Shown here: in pieces, positions 26,542-34,433 of the stretch
Layout: the number at the start of each line of letters is the position of its first letter
Position numbering within the stretch: the stretch's first letter is position 1
Source: Oscillospiraceae bacterium
GTDB taxonomy: Bacteria; Bacillota; Clostridia; Oscillospirales; Acutalibacteraceae
Direction of reading: 5' to 3'
Assembly (NCBI GenBank): GCA_015066095.1
Contig: SVPC01000002.1
Location: forward strand, 48,273-112,272
DNA: 64,000 bases
The notes under the pieces: generated by a model
Told to the model about the DNA's origin: nothing
The model's input: the letters and a program-made list of their open reading frames with translations, nothing else
Databases searched by the model: none
Made by a program: the position numbers and the translations under genes

Positions 26542-27462
26542 CTAAATCTTTTTTAATACAAAGGCGCACCAATTATCTTTATATTTTTCTTCCAAAATCA
26601 TAAAGTTTTTTTCTTTGGCCGCCGCCAAGACATCGTCTTTTCTTATATCAATTATACCCGATATAATAAATACGCCATTTTCTTCTAAAAATTGCTCTAC
26701 ATTTTGGAACAATTTTATTATCACATCAGCTACTATATTAGCACAAATAATGTTATATTTTCCACTAATTTTATCTGCCAAATCACCCACGATAAACTCG
26801 CACTTGTCGGCCATTTTATTTATCTCGGCATTTTCCTTTGCGGTTTTTACCGACTGCGCATCGATATCCACACCAATAGCACTTTTAGCACCCAAAAGCA
26901 CAGACGCAATACTTAAAATGCCGCTACCTGTACCGATATCAAGCATTTTTGTATCTTCTTTAATATAATTTTCTAAAAGCGCAAGACAAAGTGAAGTGGT
27001 TGCGTGTGTACCAGTGCCAAAAGCGGCACCGGGGTCGATATTAAGCACTGTTCTGCCGTTTTTATTATCATAAGTTTCCCAACTGGGAACAATTACCAAC
27101 TTTTCGCCAATTTCACTTGTATGGAAATACTTTTTCCAGTTTTCATTCCAATCGGTATCGTCAACACCGATAGAGCCAACCTCGAAAGTGATGTTTTCCG
27201 CCGTAAAGCGTTCTTTCAAAAATTCAACCGCTTCCAAAGCATTATCACATTCAGAAATGTAGATATGAATAATGGAAATATCGCGGTCTTTTTTAAGTAA
27301 ATCTTCATCAATAAGATTGATGTGGGCTATTTCTTCGGCCTTTTCTTCCAAATCAGAATAATCTTCAATATAAATGCCGTAAGGCACAGTCATATTGGCA
27401 ATTGCTGCCGCTAAATCAGTATCCTTTTGAGGTACTTTGATTGTAATTTCAGTCCAGTTCAT
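26542..27462 (-). CDS. prmA: Ribosomal protein L11 methyltransferase
   Basis: PrmA trimethylates ribosomal protein L11 using S-adenosylmethionine. The 306-residue protein has an N-terminal substrate-recognition domain and a Rossmann methyltransferase domain with DIGTGSGILSIASVLLG as motif I and the ICANIVADVI motif IV region. FGTGTHATTSLCL ahead of motif I is diagnostic of PrmA. It overlaps alaX by 14 bases. Confidence 0.94.
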   Translation of the reverse strand: MNWTEITIKVPQKDTDLAAAIANMTVPYGIYIEDYSDLEEKAEEIAHINLIDEDLLKKDRDISIIHIYISECDNALEAVEFLKERFTAENITFEVGSIGVDDTDWNENWKKYFHTSEIGEKLVIVPSWETYDNKNGRTVLNIDPGAAFGTGTHATTSLCLALLENYIKEDTKMLDIGTGSGILSIASVLLGAKSAIGVDIDAQSVKTAKENAEINKMADKCEFIVGDLADKISGKYNIICANIVADVIIKLFQNVEQFLEENGVFIISGIIDIRKDDVLAAAKEKNFMILEEKYKDNWCAFVLKKI

Positions 27463-28600
27463 TTATTACTCCTAAAATTTCTTCCTTTGTATTTAGCACA
27501 GTGCCCTGTACCATACCGCCTCTGCCACCACCACGCACGGTAAGACGGCTCTTAAATTCTTTAAACCAATTATCAAGCAGTTCTGCCTGTCCGCAAACGG
27601 CAAAGCAAAACTCGCTTTCACTACCGCTAAATACTGCCCTTATTCCGCCTACTTTTTTATGTAAAGCATCTGCCGAAAGTTGTAATTCCTTAATATCAAA
27701 GCCTTCCTGAAAAACAACACTCACAGCATCATTTGTTTGGAAATTTCGACTCAAATCATCAATTATACGGCGTTTAAGACCGCCAATCTGATATTTCAAT
27801 TCACCGATTATTGTCTGTTGTTTTTTTACGGCTTCGGCAATTTCACCTTGTTTGACACAAAGCATTGCCGAAATTTCAGCGCAGTTTTTATAGCGCTCGT
27901 TATAGTCGGCAATAGTGCGTCTTCCGCACTTCATTTCAATTCTTACGCCACCGCGCAATTTTTCACTATCAAGCAGTTTTATAATACCAATCTCTGCCGC
28001 CTCGTTCACATGGGGCGCACAACAAGCGCACATATCCGTATCTTCAATTTCAACTATACGGATAGCACCCTCTAACTCTTTTTTGCTTCTATAATTCAAG
28101 GTTTTAAGGGTTTCTTGGTCGGGATAATATGCCGAAAACTTGCGATTGAGGAAAATTTGCTCGTTGGCTTCGGTTTCTATTTGTAAAATCTGTTCGCGAC
28201 TAAGCATTTTATCAAAATCGAGTGTTACAATATCGGAGCCCAAATGGAAACCAACATTTTCACAACCGAAAAGTCGGTGTGCCACACCCGATATAATATG
28301 CTCTCCCGAATGTTGTTGCATATAGTCAAATCGGCGAAGCCAATCTATAACACCTGTAACCTGTTGACCTTTTTGGAACTGTTTAGTGGTATAATGATAA
28401 ATTATACCGTCTTTTATCTGTACATCATAAACCCTTGCATCACCTAAGGTGCCTATGTCAGAAGCCTGACCGCCACCTTCGGGAAAAAATGCAGTGCGGT
28501 CAAGAATAGTGAAAAAACCGTCTGCTTGGGGGTAAGAGTCTATTACCGTAGCATCAAATTCTTTTAAATGTGAATCTATATCATAAAGTTTTTCGGTCAT
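27449..28600 (-). CDS. Alanyl-tRNA editing protein (AlaX-like, with DHHA1-type tail)
   Basis: A 383-residue trans-editing protein that would remove misactivated amino acids from tRNA-Ala. It has the AlaRS editing core with the HSGEH zinc motif and the second zinc motif CACCAPH, preceded by FFPEGGGQ. A coiled coil (about 230-275) leads to a DHHA1-like C-terminal domain ending near RGGGRGGMVQG. This is the long AlaX type. It overlaps murC by four bases (ATGA). Confidence 0.9.
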   Translation of the reverse strand: MTEKLYDIDSHLKEFDATVIDSYPQADGFFTILDRTAFFPEGGGQASDIGTLGDARVYDVQIKDGIIYHYTTKQFQKGQQVTGVIDWLRRFDYMQQHSGEHIISGVAHRLFGCENVGFHLGSDIVTLDFDKMLSREQILQIETEANEQIFLNRKFSAYYPDQETLKTLNYRSKKELEGAIRIVEIEDTDMCACCAPHVNEAAEIGIIKLLDSEKLRGGVRIEMKCGRRTIADYNERYKNCAEISAMLCVKQGEIAEAVKKQQTIIGELKYQIGGLKRRIIDDLSRNFQTNDAVSVVFQEGFDIKELQLSADALHKKVGGIRAVFSGSESEFCFAVCGQAELLDNWFKEFKSRLTVRGGGRGGMVQGTVLNTKEEILGVINELD

Positions 28601-29970
28601 TGTAACTTTTCCTTTACTATATAAGCCGCTTTATAAATATCGCCGCCGCCCATAGTAATAACAATATCATTTTCCTTGGCGGTTTCTATTATCTTGTCGG
28701 CAATATTATCAAAGCCGTCTACTATAACTGCATCGGGTAACTCTTTTGCAATATCTTCGGAAGAAATACCAAAAGTATTAACTTCACGTGAGCCCATAAT
28801 GGGGGTTAAAATAACCTTATCGGCAATAGATAACGCCTTTATAAACTCATCCTTTAAAAGTGCGGTGCGCGAGAATGTGAAAGGTTGGAAAACTGCTATA
28901 ACCCTATTGTAAGTCAAGTTTTTAGCCGCAGTAAGTGTAGCAGTAATTTCGGTAGGATGGTGTGCATAGTCGTCTGCCAAGCACCAACCGTCAAATTCAC
29001 CCAAAAATTCAAATCTTCTACCCGCGCCCGTAAATTTTTCCAATGCTTCTTTTATACCAAAAGCACTAACACCCATATCAAAAGCAACTGCAAAAGCCGA
29101 AAGCGCGTTTAATATATTGTGGTGACCGGGGATTCGCAAAGCAAGGTCAATAATCTTTTCACCTTTTTTGCAAACGGTAAATTGGAAACCGAACTTGCCT
29201 TTCTTTATATTATCGGCATAATAGTCATTGGTTTTCTCAAAGCCAAAAGTGACTTTTTCAACTCCTGCTTCCAAAACGGCATTTACTGCTAAATCATCAT
29301 CGCCGTTAACATAGCAAATCTTACCCATTGAAACAAACTTTGTAAAAGATTTTGCCATATTTTCCATGGTCTTGAAATAATCAAGATGGTCGTTATCTAT
29401 GTTGAGTAAAACCGTAATATCGGGAGAAAGTTGTAAAAAAGTATCAACAAATTCACACGATTCGCAAACCATTGTTTGACTTTTGCCTGCAATACCGTTA
29501 GAATTGATTAAGGGAAGTTTGCCGCCGATAACCGCCGTAGGGTCGCACTTGTTTAATATGAGAATTTGTGTTATCATAGATGTAACCGAAGTTTTGCCGT
29601 GTGTACCGCACACACCGATAACATTCTCATACTTTCTGGTCAGCGCACCTAAAAGATGACTGCGTTCCATTGTAGGTATACCAAGTTCCCCAGCCCTTAC
29701 AATTTCAGGGTTATCTTTAGAAATAGCGGCAGAATAAACCACCAACTCACTTCCCTCTACATTGGAAGCGTTATGGCCCATAAATACCTTTATCCCAAGA
29801 TTTTTAACCCTTTTAAGCGGGTCGCTCTCGTTATTGTCAGAGCCCGTTAAAATATAGCCTTTACTATGCAAAATCTCGGCTAACGGACACATACCGCTAC
29901 CGCCGATACCTATCATATGAATTTTTTTAACATTGTCAATTATTTTATCTTCTTGGCGCAGTTGTTTCAC
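28597..29970 (-). CDS. murC: UDP-N-acetylmuramate-L-alanine ligase
   Basis: MurC adds L-Ala to UDP-MurNAc in cytoplasmic peptidoglycan precursor synthesis. The 457-residue protein shows the N-terminal GIGGSGMCPLAEIL motif, the ATP-binding GVCGTHGKTSVTSM motif, the central LLNIDNDHLDYF and the C-terminal DDYAHHPTEI motif. It is the first gene of the operon with alaX, prmA, prfB and the FKBP lipoprotein, and is divergent from cca. Confidence 0.96.
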   Translation of the reverse strand: MKQLRQEDKIIDNVKKIHMIGIGGSGMCPLAEILHSKGYILTGSDNNESDPLKRVKNLGIKVFMGHNASNVEGSELVVYSAAISKDNPEIVRAGELGIPTMERSHLLGALTRKYENVIGVCGTHGKTSVTSMITQILILNKCDPTAVIGGKLPLINSNGIAGKSQTMVCESCEFVDTFLQLSPDITVLLNIDNDHLDYFKTMENMAKSFTKFVSMGKICYVNGDDDLAVNAVLEAGVEKVTFGFEKTNDYYADNIKKGKFGFQFTVCKKGEKIIDLALRIPGHHNILNALSAFAVAFDMGVSAFGIKEALEKFTGAGRRFEFLGEFDGWCLADDYAHHPTEITATLTAAKNLTYNRVIAVFQPFTFSRTALLKDEFIKALSIADKVILTPIMGSREVNTFGISSEDIAKELPDAVIVDGFDNIADKIIETAKENDIVITMGGGDIYKAAYIVKEKLQ

Positions 29971-30055
29971 AAAAACACCCCTTATCGCAGTATTATATAT
30001 ATTATACTACTATTTATATAAAAAATAAACCATTTTTTTGAAAGGAGGCAAAGAA

Positions 30056-31171
30056 ATGTTACAAATTCCGCAAAATATAAGTTTTGTAATCGAAAAACTA
30101 ACAAAAAACGGCTTTAAAGCCTATATTGTAGGCGGTTGTGTAAGGGATATGCTGATGGGTAAAACTCCCGACGACTTTGATGTTACTACATCTGCCACAC
30201 CTAATGAAGTTATCGCACTTTTTGACAAAACAATACCCACGGGCATTAAGCACGGCACGGTTACTGTTATGGTTGATAAAACCGCCGTAGAAGTGACCAC
30301 TTTCCGCACCGAAGACGGTTATGCGGATAACCGCCGACCCGACAGCGTAAATTTTGTAACCGATATCCGCGACGACTTATCTCGCAGAGATTTTACAATA
30401 AACGCTATGGCTTATAACCACACAGACGGACTTATCGACCTATTTGGCGGTAAAGCCGACCTTGAAAACCGTATTTTAAAAACCGTTGGTGACAGTGAAA
30501 GGCGTTTTCGTGAAGACGCGCTTCGCATATTAAGACTTTTTCGCTTTGCCTCTACGCTGAATTTTAATATAGAAGAAAACACCCTGTCTTCCGCTATAGA
30601 CTGTGCTTTTCTTTTACAAAATGTCAGCCGTGAACGCATTTTTGCTGAGATAAAAAAAGCAGTTTTGGGTGAAAATTTTGAAATCTTTTCCGAACTCATA
30701 CTCTGTGGCGGGTTAGAATTCTTAGGTATAACTAAACTCCCGAATTTCGGCAAAATTGAAAAGCACCGCGACAATCTGCTTTTATGCCTTTATTTAAGCC
30801 TTGAAAGTAAAGCGCTTGAAAATTTAAAACCCTCTAACCGCGAGCGCGAGTTTTTCCTTACATTTGACCGTTTGCAAAAACTGGAAAAACCCAAAAATAC
30901 CGCCGAGGTAAAAGAAATGCTTAATCTTTGCGAAAGTGACATTTTAAAAGCATTTTTCGAGTATAAAGAATGGGATACAACCGTTATAGACGATGTATTG
31001 TCTTCGGGTGAGCCCTACAAAATATCACACCTTGAAATCGATGGCAAAAAGCTCGTACAACTGGGATACAAGGGCGAAAAAATTGGTGTAATTTTAGAGC
31101 ATTTGCGAAAAATAGTGGTACTAAACCCACAAAAAAACACCGAAGAAAATTTAATAAACGAAATACCGTAA
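30056..31171 (+). CDS. cca: CCA tRNA nucleotidyltransferase
   Basis: This enzyme adds or repairs the 3' CCA end of tRNAs. The 371-residue class II enzyme has the NTP-transfer motif GGCVRDMLMG and DDFDVTT (metal-binding aspartates), the SRRDFTINAMAY motif, and RFREDALRILRLFRFAS. It lacks an HD domain. The ATG at 30056 is preceded by AAAGGAGG; a TTG at 30038 lies before that site. A strong terminator follows. Confidence 0.94.
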   Translation: MLQIPQNISFVIEKLTKNGFKAYIVGGCVRDMLMGKTPDDFDVTTSATPNEVIALFDKTIPTGIKHGTVTVMVDKTAVEVTTFRTEDGYADNRRPDSVNFVTDIRDDLSRRDFTINAMAYNHTDGLIDLFGGKADLENRILKTVGDSERRFREDALRILRLFRFASTLNFNIEENTLSSAIDCAFLLQNVSRERIFAEIKKAVLGENFEIFSELILCGGLEFLGITKLPNFGKIEKHRDNLLLCLYLSLESKALENLKPSNREREFFLTFDRLQKLEKPKNTAEVKEMLNLCESDILKAFFEYKEWDTTVIDDVLSSGEPYKISHLEIDGKKLVQLGYKGEKIGVILEHLRKIVVLNPQKNTEENLINEIP

Positions 31172-31180
31172 CAAAGAAAT

Positions 31181-31218
31181 GTAAGTGCCATAAACTGTAT
31201 TAGGCACTTACATTTTTT
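31181..31218 (+). terminator. cca terminator
   Basis: GTAAGTGCC (31181-31189) pairs with GGCACTTAC (31203-31211), followed by ATTTTTTT. It separates cca from dpaA. Confidence 0.9.
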
Positions 31219-31230
31219 TGGGAGGTTTTT

Positions 31231-32028
31231 ATGAAAAAAGTATGTATAATAGGCGGTGACACACGTCTTAAAAGCGTAAAGCATTCATTAGAAAATCAAA
31301 ATTTTTTCGTTAGCACCTTGGGTCTTTACCCCGATGACAAAGCCGATATTTCGATAAGCGATATTATCATTTTACCTGTCCCCACCACACGCGACAACAA
31401 AACGGTTTTTGCACCGCTGACTAATCGTGTTATTCCTTTGAGTGAAATATATGAAAAAACCGAAGACCAACTTATACTTTGTTGTAATTATAATTTTGAA
31501 AACAGGAATTGTATAGACTATAACACCCTTGACAGTTACGCGCTTTTGAATGCAGTACCCACCGCAGAGGGCGCAATAAAAATAGCCATAGAAAATACTG
31601 ACTTCACCCTTTGGCAAAGCAATATTTTAGTAATCGGTTATGGCAGAGTAGGAAGAATTTTAGCAGACCGACTAAAAAAATTGGGGGCTAATGTAACTGT
31701 CAGCGCCCGTAAACCAAAAGACTTTGCCGATTTGGAAGCACTCGGATTTAACTACATAAATACCGAGAGCATACCCTCACTTTATTTAGGATATGACATT
31801 ATTTTCAACACAGTGGATGCCGTTGTTTTGCCCGATAGTGTGCTTAAAAATTTGCCCTGTTCCCTGCTTTTAGACCTTTCTTCAAAGGGCGGATTTAATA
31901 TGGAATATGCGAAGTCTTTGGGGCTTAATGCCCAAAAAGCACCCGCTTTACCGGGTAAGGTCGCACCCAAAACCGCCGGAAAAATTTTAGCCAAGACCGT
32001 AAGTGACCTTATTCGTTTTTACAATTAA
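31231..32028 (+). CDS. dpaA: Dipicolinate synthase subunit A
   Basis: DpaA (SpoVFA) with DpaB makes dipicolinic acid from dihydrodipicolinate in the mother cell; the product gives spores heat resistance. The 265-residue protein has an N-terminal domain with ILPVPTTRDN and a Rossmann NAD(P)-binding domain with VIGYGRVGRILADRL. The start follows GGGAGG. dpaB follows 12 bases later. No sigma-K promoter could be fixed in the short upstream gap. A sporulation partner, ylbJ, is at 4087. Confidence 0.93.
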   Translation: MKKVCIIGGDTRLKSVKHSLENQNFFVSTLGLYPDDKADISISDIIILPVPTTRDNKTVFAPLTNRVIPLSEIYEKTEDQLILCCNYNFENRNCIDYNTLDSYALLNAVPTAEGAIKIAIENTDFTLWQSNILVIGYGRVGRILADRLKKLGANVTVSARKPKDFADLEALGFNYINTESIPSLYLGYDIIFNTVDAVVLPDSVLKNLPCSLLLDLSSKGGFNMEYAKSLGLNAQKAPALPGKVAPKTAGKILAKTVSDLIRFYN

Positions 32029-32040
32029 AAGGAGAATATT

Positions 32041-32613
32041 ATGCAAAATATAACTTTGGGATATGCAATGACCGGCTCCTTTTGTACTATAAAAGAGTCT
32101 TTAAATGCATTGAAAGTTTTAAGCCAATATGATATAAAAATCTTACCCATTATGTCCGAAACGGTATATAACACCGATACCCGTTTTGCAAAGGCGCAAG
32201 ACCTCATAAAAGAGGTTGAAGAAATTTGCAAAGCAAAAATTATAAACAGTATCGTTTCTGCCGAGCCTATAGGTCCTAAAAATTTACTTGATATATTGGT
32301 AGTAGCCCCTGCCACAGGCAATACTTTAGCCAAAAATGCTTTAGGTATAACCGACAGCGCAGTTACTATGGCTATAAAAGCGCATTTAAGAAACAACAAG
32401 CCTGTTGTTTTCGGCATTGCCACTAACGACGCATTGGGAGCAAGTGCTAAAAACATCGGTCTTTTACACAACACAAAAAATATTTTCTTTGTACCATACA
32501 AACAAGATGACCCGCATTCTAAAAACAATTCACTTATATGTGATTTTTCTTTAATACCGCAAACGGTGGAATTAGCACTTCAAGGAAAACAAATACAGCC
32601 AATTATTATTTGA
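32041..32613 (+). CDS. dpaB: Dipicolinate synthase subunit B
   Basis: DpaB (SpoVFB) is a flavoprotein-like subunit (190 residues) of dipicolinate synthase, with the N-terminal GYAMTGSFCTIKES motif and VVAPATGNTLAKNALGITDS typical of the flavoprotein family. It is directly downstream of dpaA with AAGGAG before its ATG. Its stop codon lies inside the -35 box of the mntP promoter. Confidence 0.93.
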   Translation: MQNITLGYAMTGSFCTIKESLNALKVLSQYDIKILPIMSETVYNTDTRFAKAQDLIKEVEEICKAKIINSIVSAEPIGPKNLLDILVVAPATGNTLAKNALGITDSAVTMAIKAHLRNNKPVVFGIATNDALGASAKNIGLLHNTKNIFFVPYKQDDPHSKNNSLICDFSLIPQTVELALQGKQIQPIII

Positions 32614-32665
32614 CAAATCCCCACTTATGATATATAATGGTTTGGCATAAAATATATCATAAGTG
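32610..32665 (+). promoter_or_regulatory. mntP promoter with overlapping 14-bp inverted repeat
   Basis: Perfect consensus TTGACA (32610-32615), 17 bases, TATAAT (32633-32638). A perfect inverted repeat, CACTTATGATATAT (32622-32635) and ATATATCATAAGTG (32652-32665), spans the -10 box and the start of transcription. An outer pair, AAATCCCC and GGGGATTT, reaches into the mntP start codon. It may be an operator, perhaps for an MntR-type repressor, or an mRNA structure. Confidence 0.75.
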
Positions 32666-32674
32666 AGTAAATAA

Positions 32675-33247
32675 ATGGGGATTTTAGAGCTTTTCATATT
32701 AGCAATAGGTCTTTCTATGGATGCCTTTGCAGTAGCCATTTGTAAAGGCCTTGCTACATACAATCTTAAAAAAAGACATATGATAATCACAGGTCTTTGG
32801 TTTGGTGGGTTTCAGGCTTTAATGCCGCTTATCGGCTATTTTTTAGGCACTGCTTTCGAAAAATATGTTACCGCCATTGACCACTACATAGCGTTTATTC
32901 TCCTTGCAGGTATAGGCACTAATATGATTAAAGAGTCTTTTTCTAAAGAAGAAAACGATACCGACTGTTCATTCGCCTTTAAAACTATGTTTATAATGGC
33001 AATAGCCACAAGTATCGACGCATTAGCCGCCGGTATTTCACTCGCAATGGACTTAAAAGGTAATAATACATACGCTTATATTGCAGTACTGTTTATCGGT
33101 ATAATCACCTTTACACTTTCGGCAGTCGGTGTTAAAATCGGCAACATTTACGGAAGTCGTTGGAAATCTAAAGCCGAGTTCTCAGGCGGTGTAATTCTCA
33201 TAGGTCTTGGCATTAAAATTTTAATAGAGCACCTGTGTTTTCAGTAA
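32675..33247 (+). CDS. mntP: Manganese efflux pump MntP
   Basis: A 190-residue membrane protein of the MntP family that exports Mn2+. It has six membrane helices in two repeats, with the conserved AIGLSMDAFAVAICKG and the second ATSIDALAAGISLA motif, whose aspartates bind metal. Unlike many mntP genes it has no yybP-ykoY riboswitch ahead; instead a palindrome overlaps the promoter. A terminator follows. Confidence 0.94.
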   Translation: MGILELFILAIGLSMDAFAVAICKGLATYNLKKRHMIITGLWFGGFQALMPLIGYFLGTAFEKYVTAIDHYIAFILLAGIGTNMIKESFSKEENDTDCSFAFKTMFIMAIATSIDALAAGISLAMDLKGNNTYAYIAVLFIGIITFTLSAVGVKIGNIYGSRWKSKAEFSGGVILIGLGIKILIEHLCFQ

Positions 33248-33252
33248 TATAA

Positions 33253-33283
33253 AAAGGGAGGTTAAAACCTCCCTTTAGTTTTT
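33253..33283. terminator. Terminator after mntP
   Basis: AAAGGGAGG, TTAAAA, CCTCCCTTT followed by AGTTTTT. Confidence 0.85.
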
Positions 33284-33317
33284 CAGATGTTAAATTTTTT
33301 ATAAAACTATGTGACTA

Positions 33318-33770
33318 CTATATACCGAAGATTCCTCTACCAAACAAATTCTTTTTTGCCTGATATTCTTCTTCACCCATATTAAGTATTCTAATACCCC
33401 ATATAATGCCTTTAATACCGTTAATTACACCAACGACTCCAAAGGTTACACACATGAGAATAATACGAAGTATGCCGTCACTTACTCTGCCACGCATAAA
33501 ACAAGGAACACCTATTGAATTAAAAATAATGCACATAATACCAAATACTACCCTATCGCTCTCATTATGATTTTGTGTTACGATTGCGGTTTCTGGCATT
33601 GGCTGATTGTGTTGAATTGCTCGCTGAGTGACTACCACTGAATTCGTTTCTTCCGTGCGCTTTCTTAATTCTGCGCCACATTTAGCGCAAAAAAGGTCAC
33701 CCTCGATTGCTTTTGTCCCACATTTTGTGCAAAACTTTACATTGGTTTGATTGTTCTTTTCAGTGTTCAT
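33318..33770 (-). CDS. Zinc-ribbon, TM2-like membrane protein
   Basis: A 150-residue protein with an N-terminal zinc ribbon (two CxxC pairs, about residues 14-34: FCTKCG and FCAKCG), a polar linker (35-75), and two or three membrane helices (about 75-125) resembling a TM2-type domain. The function is unknown. AAGGAG precedes the ATG, which lies about 20 bases after the terminator-like tail of the structured RNA at 33788-33950, so its expression probably depends on read-through of that RNA. Confidence 0.82.
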   Translation of the reverse strand: MNTEKNNQTNVKFCTKCGTKAIEGDLFCAKCGAELRKRTEETNSVVVTQRAIQHNQPMPETAIVTQNHNESDRVVFGIMCIIFNSIGVPCFMRGRVSDGILRIILMCVTFGVVGVINGIKGIIWGIRILNMGEEEYQAKKNLFGRGIFGI

Positions 33771-33787
33771 AATGTTTTCTCCTTAAA

Positions 33788-33950
33788 ATAAAAAAGTGTG
33801 TCCCCATAAGAGACGCACTGAAAAAGTGGTGCCTCTCATAGTTGTCACACTATTGCATTCTACCCGTGAGGATAATGGCAAAGAGAGAAAACACTTTTTA
33901 CCAAAGTATTTTCCCACAGGTAGAAATCAAATATGCAATTAGTGTGACAC
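33788..33950 (-). ncRNA. Structured leader RNA, copy A (unrecognised family)
   Basis: Minus-strand RNA starting just after a consensus promoter. Outer stem: 33933-33948 with 33844-33858. Inner stem: TTCTACC-type arms at 33915-33925 and 33858-33868, with a 7-base bulge on the 5' side. An apical hairpin (33885-33914) has loop GGTAA closed by T-A pairs. The 3' part reads AACTAT, then CACTTTTTC, then a terminator-like tail ending in TTTTTT just before the 33770 start. The RNA at 41095-41243 has the same plan and loop. Confidence 0.72.
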
Positions 33951-33954
33951 AAAT

Positions 33955-33983
33955 ATTATAACAAAAACAATATATACTGTCAA
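33955..33983 (-). promoter_or_regulatory. Consensus promoter for structured RNA A
   Basis: On the minus strand TTGACA (33983-33978) and TATAAT (33960-33955) are separated by 17 bases. The start is expected near 33948, at the first base of the outer stem. Confidence 0.85.
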
Positions 33984-34024
33984 GATATGAAGAAATAAGG
34001 GATGATATGTTATATATTAAAAAG

Positions 34025-34310
34025 AAACACCACACAGGGTGTTCCTTACGATAAATCAATAAAGATACATTGTAGGGACAGGCCTCTGGACTGTCCGTCA
34101 TATTTGATGTAATTAAACGGGCAGTCGAGGCGCCTGCCCCTACTATGTTTTTATATTGACCGTTCGTAGGGGTCGATGTTTTTCATCGACCCGTCGGTTA
34201 TATCTGAATTTCAAGGGATGATGTGGGCATCATCCCCTACGATACACCAATTAACTCACCGCTAAACTATAATTTAGCGGTCGATTCGTGAAGCGACCCT
34301 ACTGTCGTAA
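34025..34310. repeat. Array of dispersed palindromic units
   Basis: No gene is credible from about 33985 to 34400. Several inverted units follow each other: AACACC..GGTGTT (about 34029-34046), GTAGGGACAGGC with GCCTGCCCCTAC (about 34074-34143), GTAGGGGTCGATG with CATCGACCC (about 34168-34195), GGGATGATG with CATCATCCC (about 34215-34237), and CCGCTAAA with TTTAGCGG (about 34260-34283). The GTAGGGG-type ends recur with different cores, as in short repeats that are common in gut Clostridia. Confidence 0.65.
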
Positions 34311-34367
34311 TCAAGAGAAACAAACCCGTAAATTGTTGTGGCAAAATTGCCCGTCAGGGCACATGAC

Positions 34368-34396
34368 AAAACTCCCGTGTTTTCACGGGAGTTTTT
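34368..34396. terminator. Terminator of the DUF2156-GNAT gene
   Basis: AAAACTCCCGTG, TTTT, CACGGGAGTTTTT, symmetrical, placed after the minus-strand gene ending at 34434. Nearly identical to the terminator at 46875-46903. Confidence 0.85.
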
Positions 34397-34433
34397 ATTG
34401 TATAGCGAAAAGACAGCCAATTTTTTGACCTGT

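Noticed and set aside
31181..31231. Sigma-K promoter for dpaA (CATAAACTG resembles a -10 box)
   Set aside because: It lies in the loop of the cca terminator, the match is incomplete and no -35 partner was found.
33788..33950. 6S RNA, suggested by the long rod-like fold and own promoter
   Set aside because: Two related copies exist, each with a switch-like terminator directly before a gene, and the central bubble of 6S RNA is not evident.
34368..34396. Near-identical terminators at 34368 and 46875 as a mobile repeat
   Set aside because: Only the hairpin matches, not the flanks; a common terminator sequence arising twice is enough.
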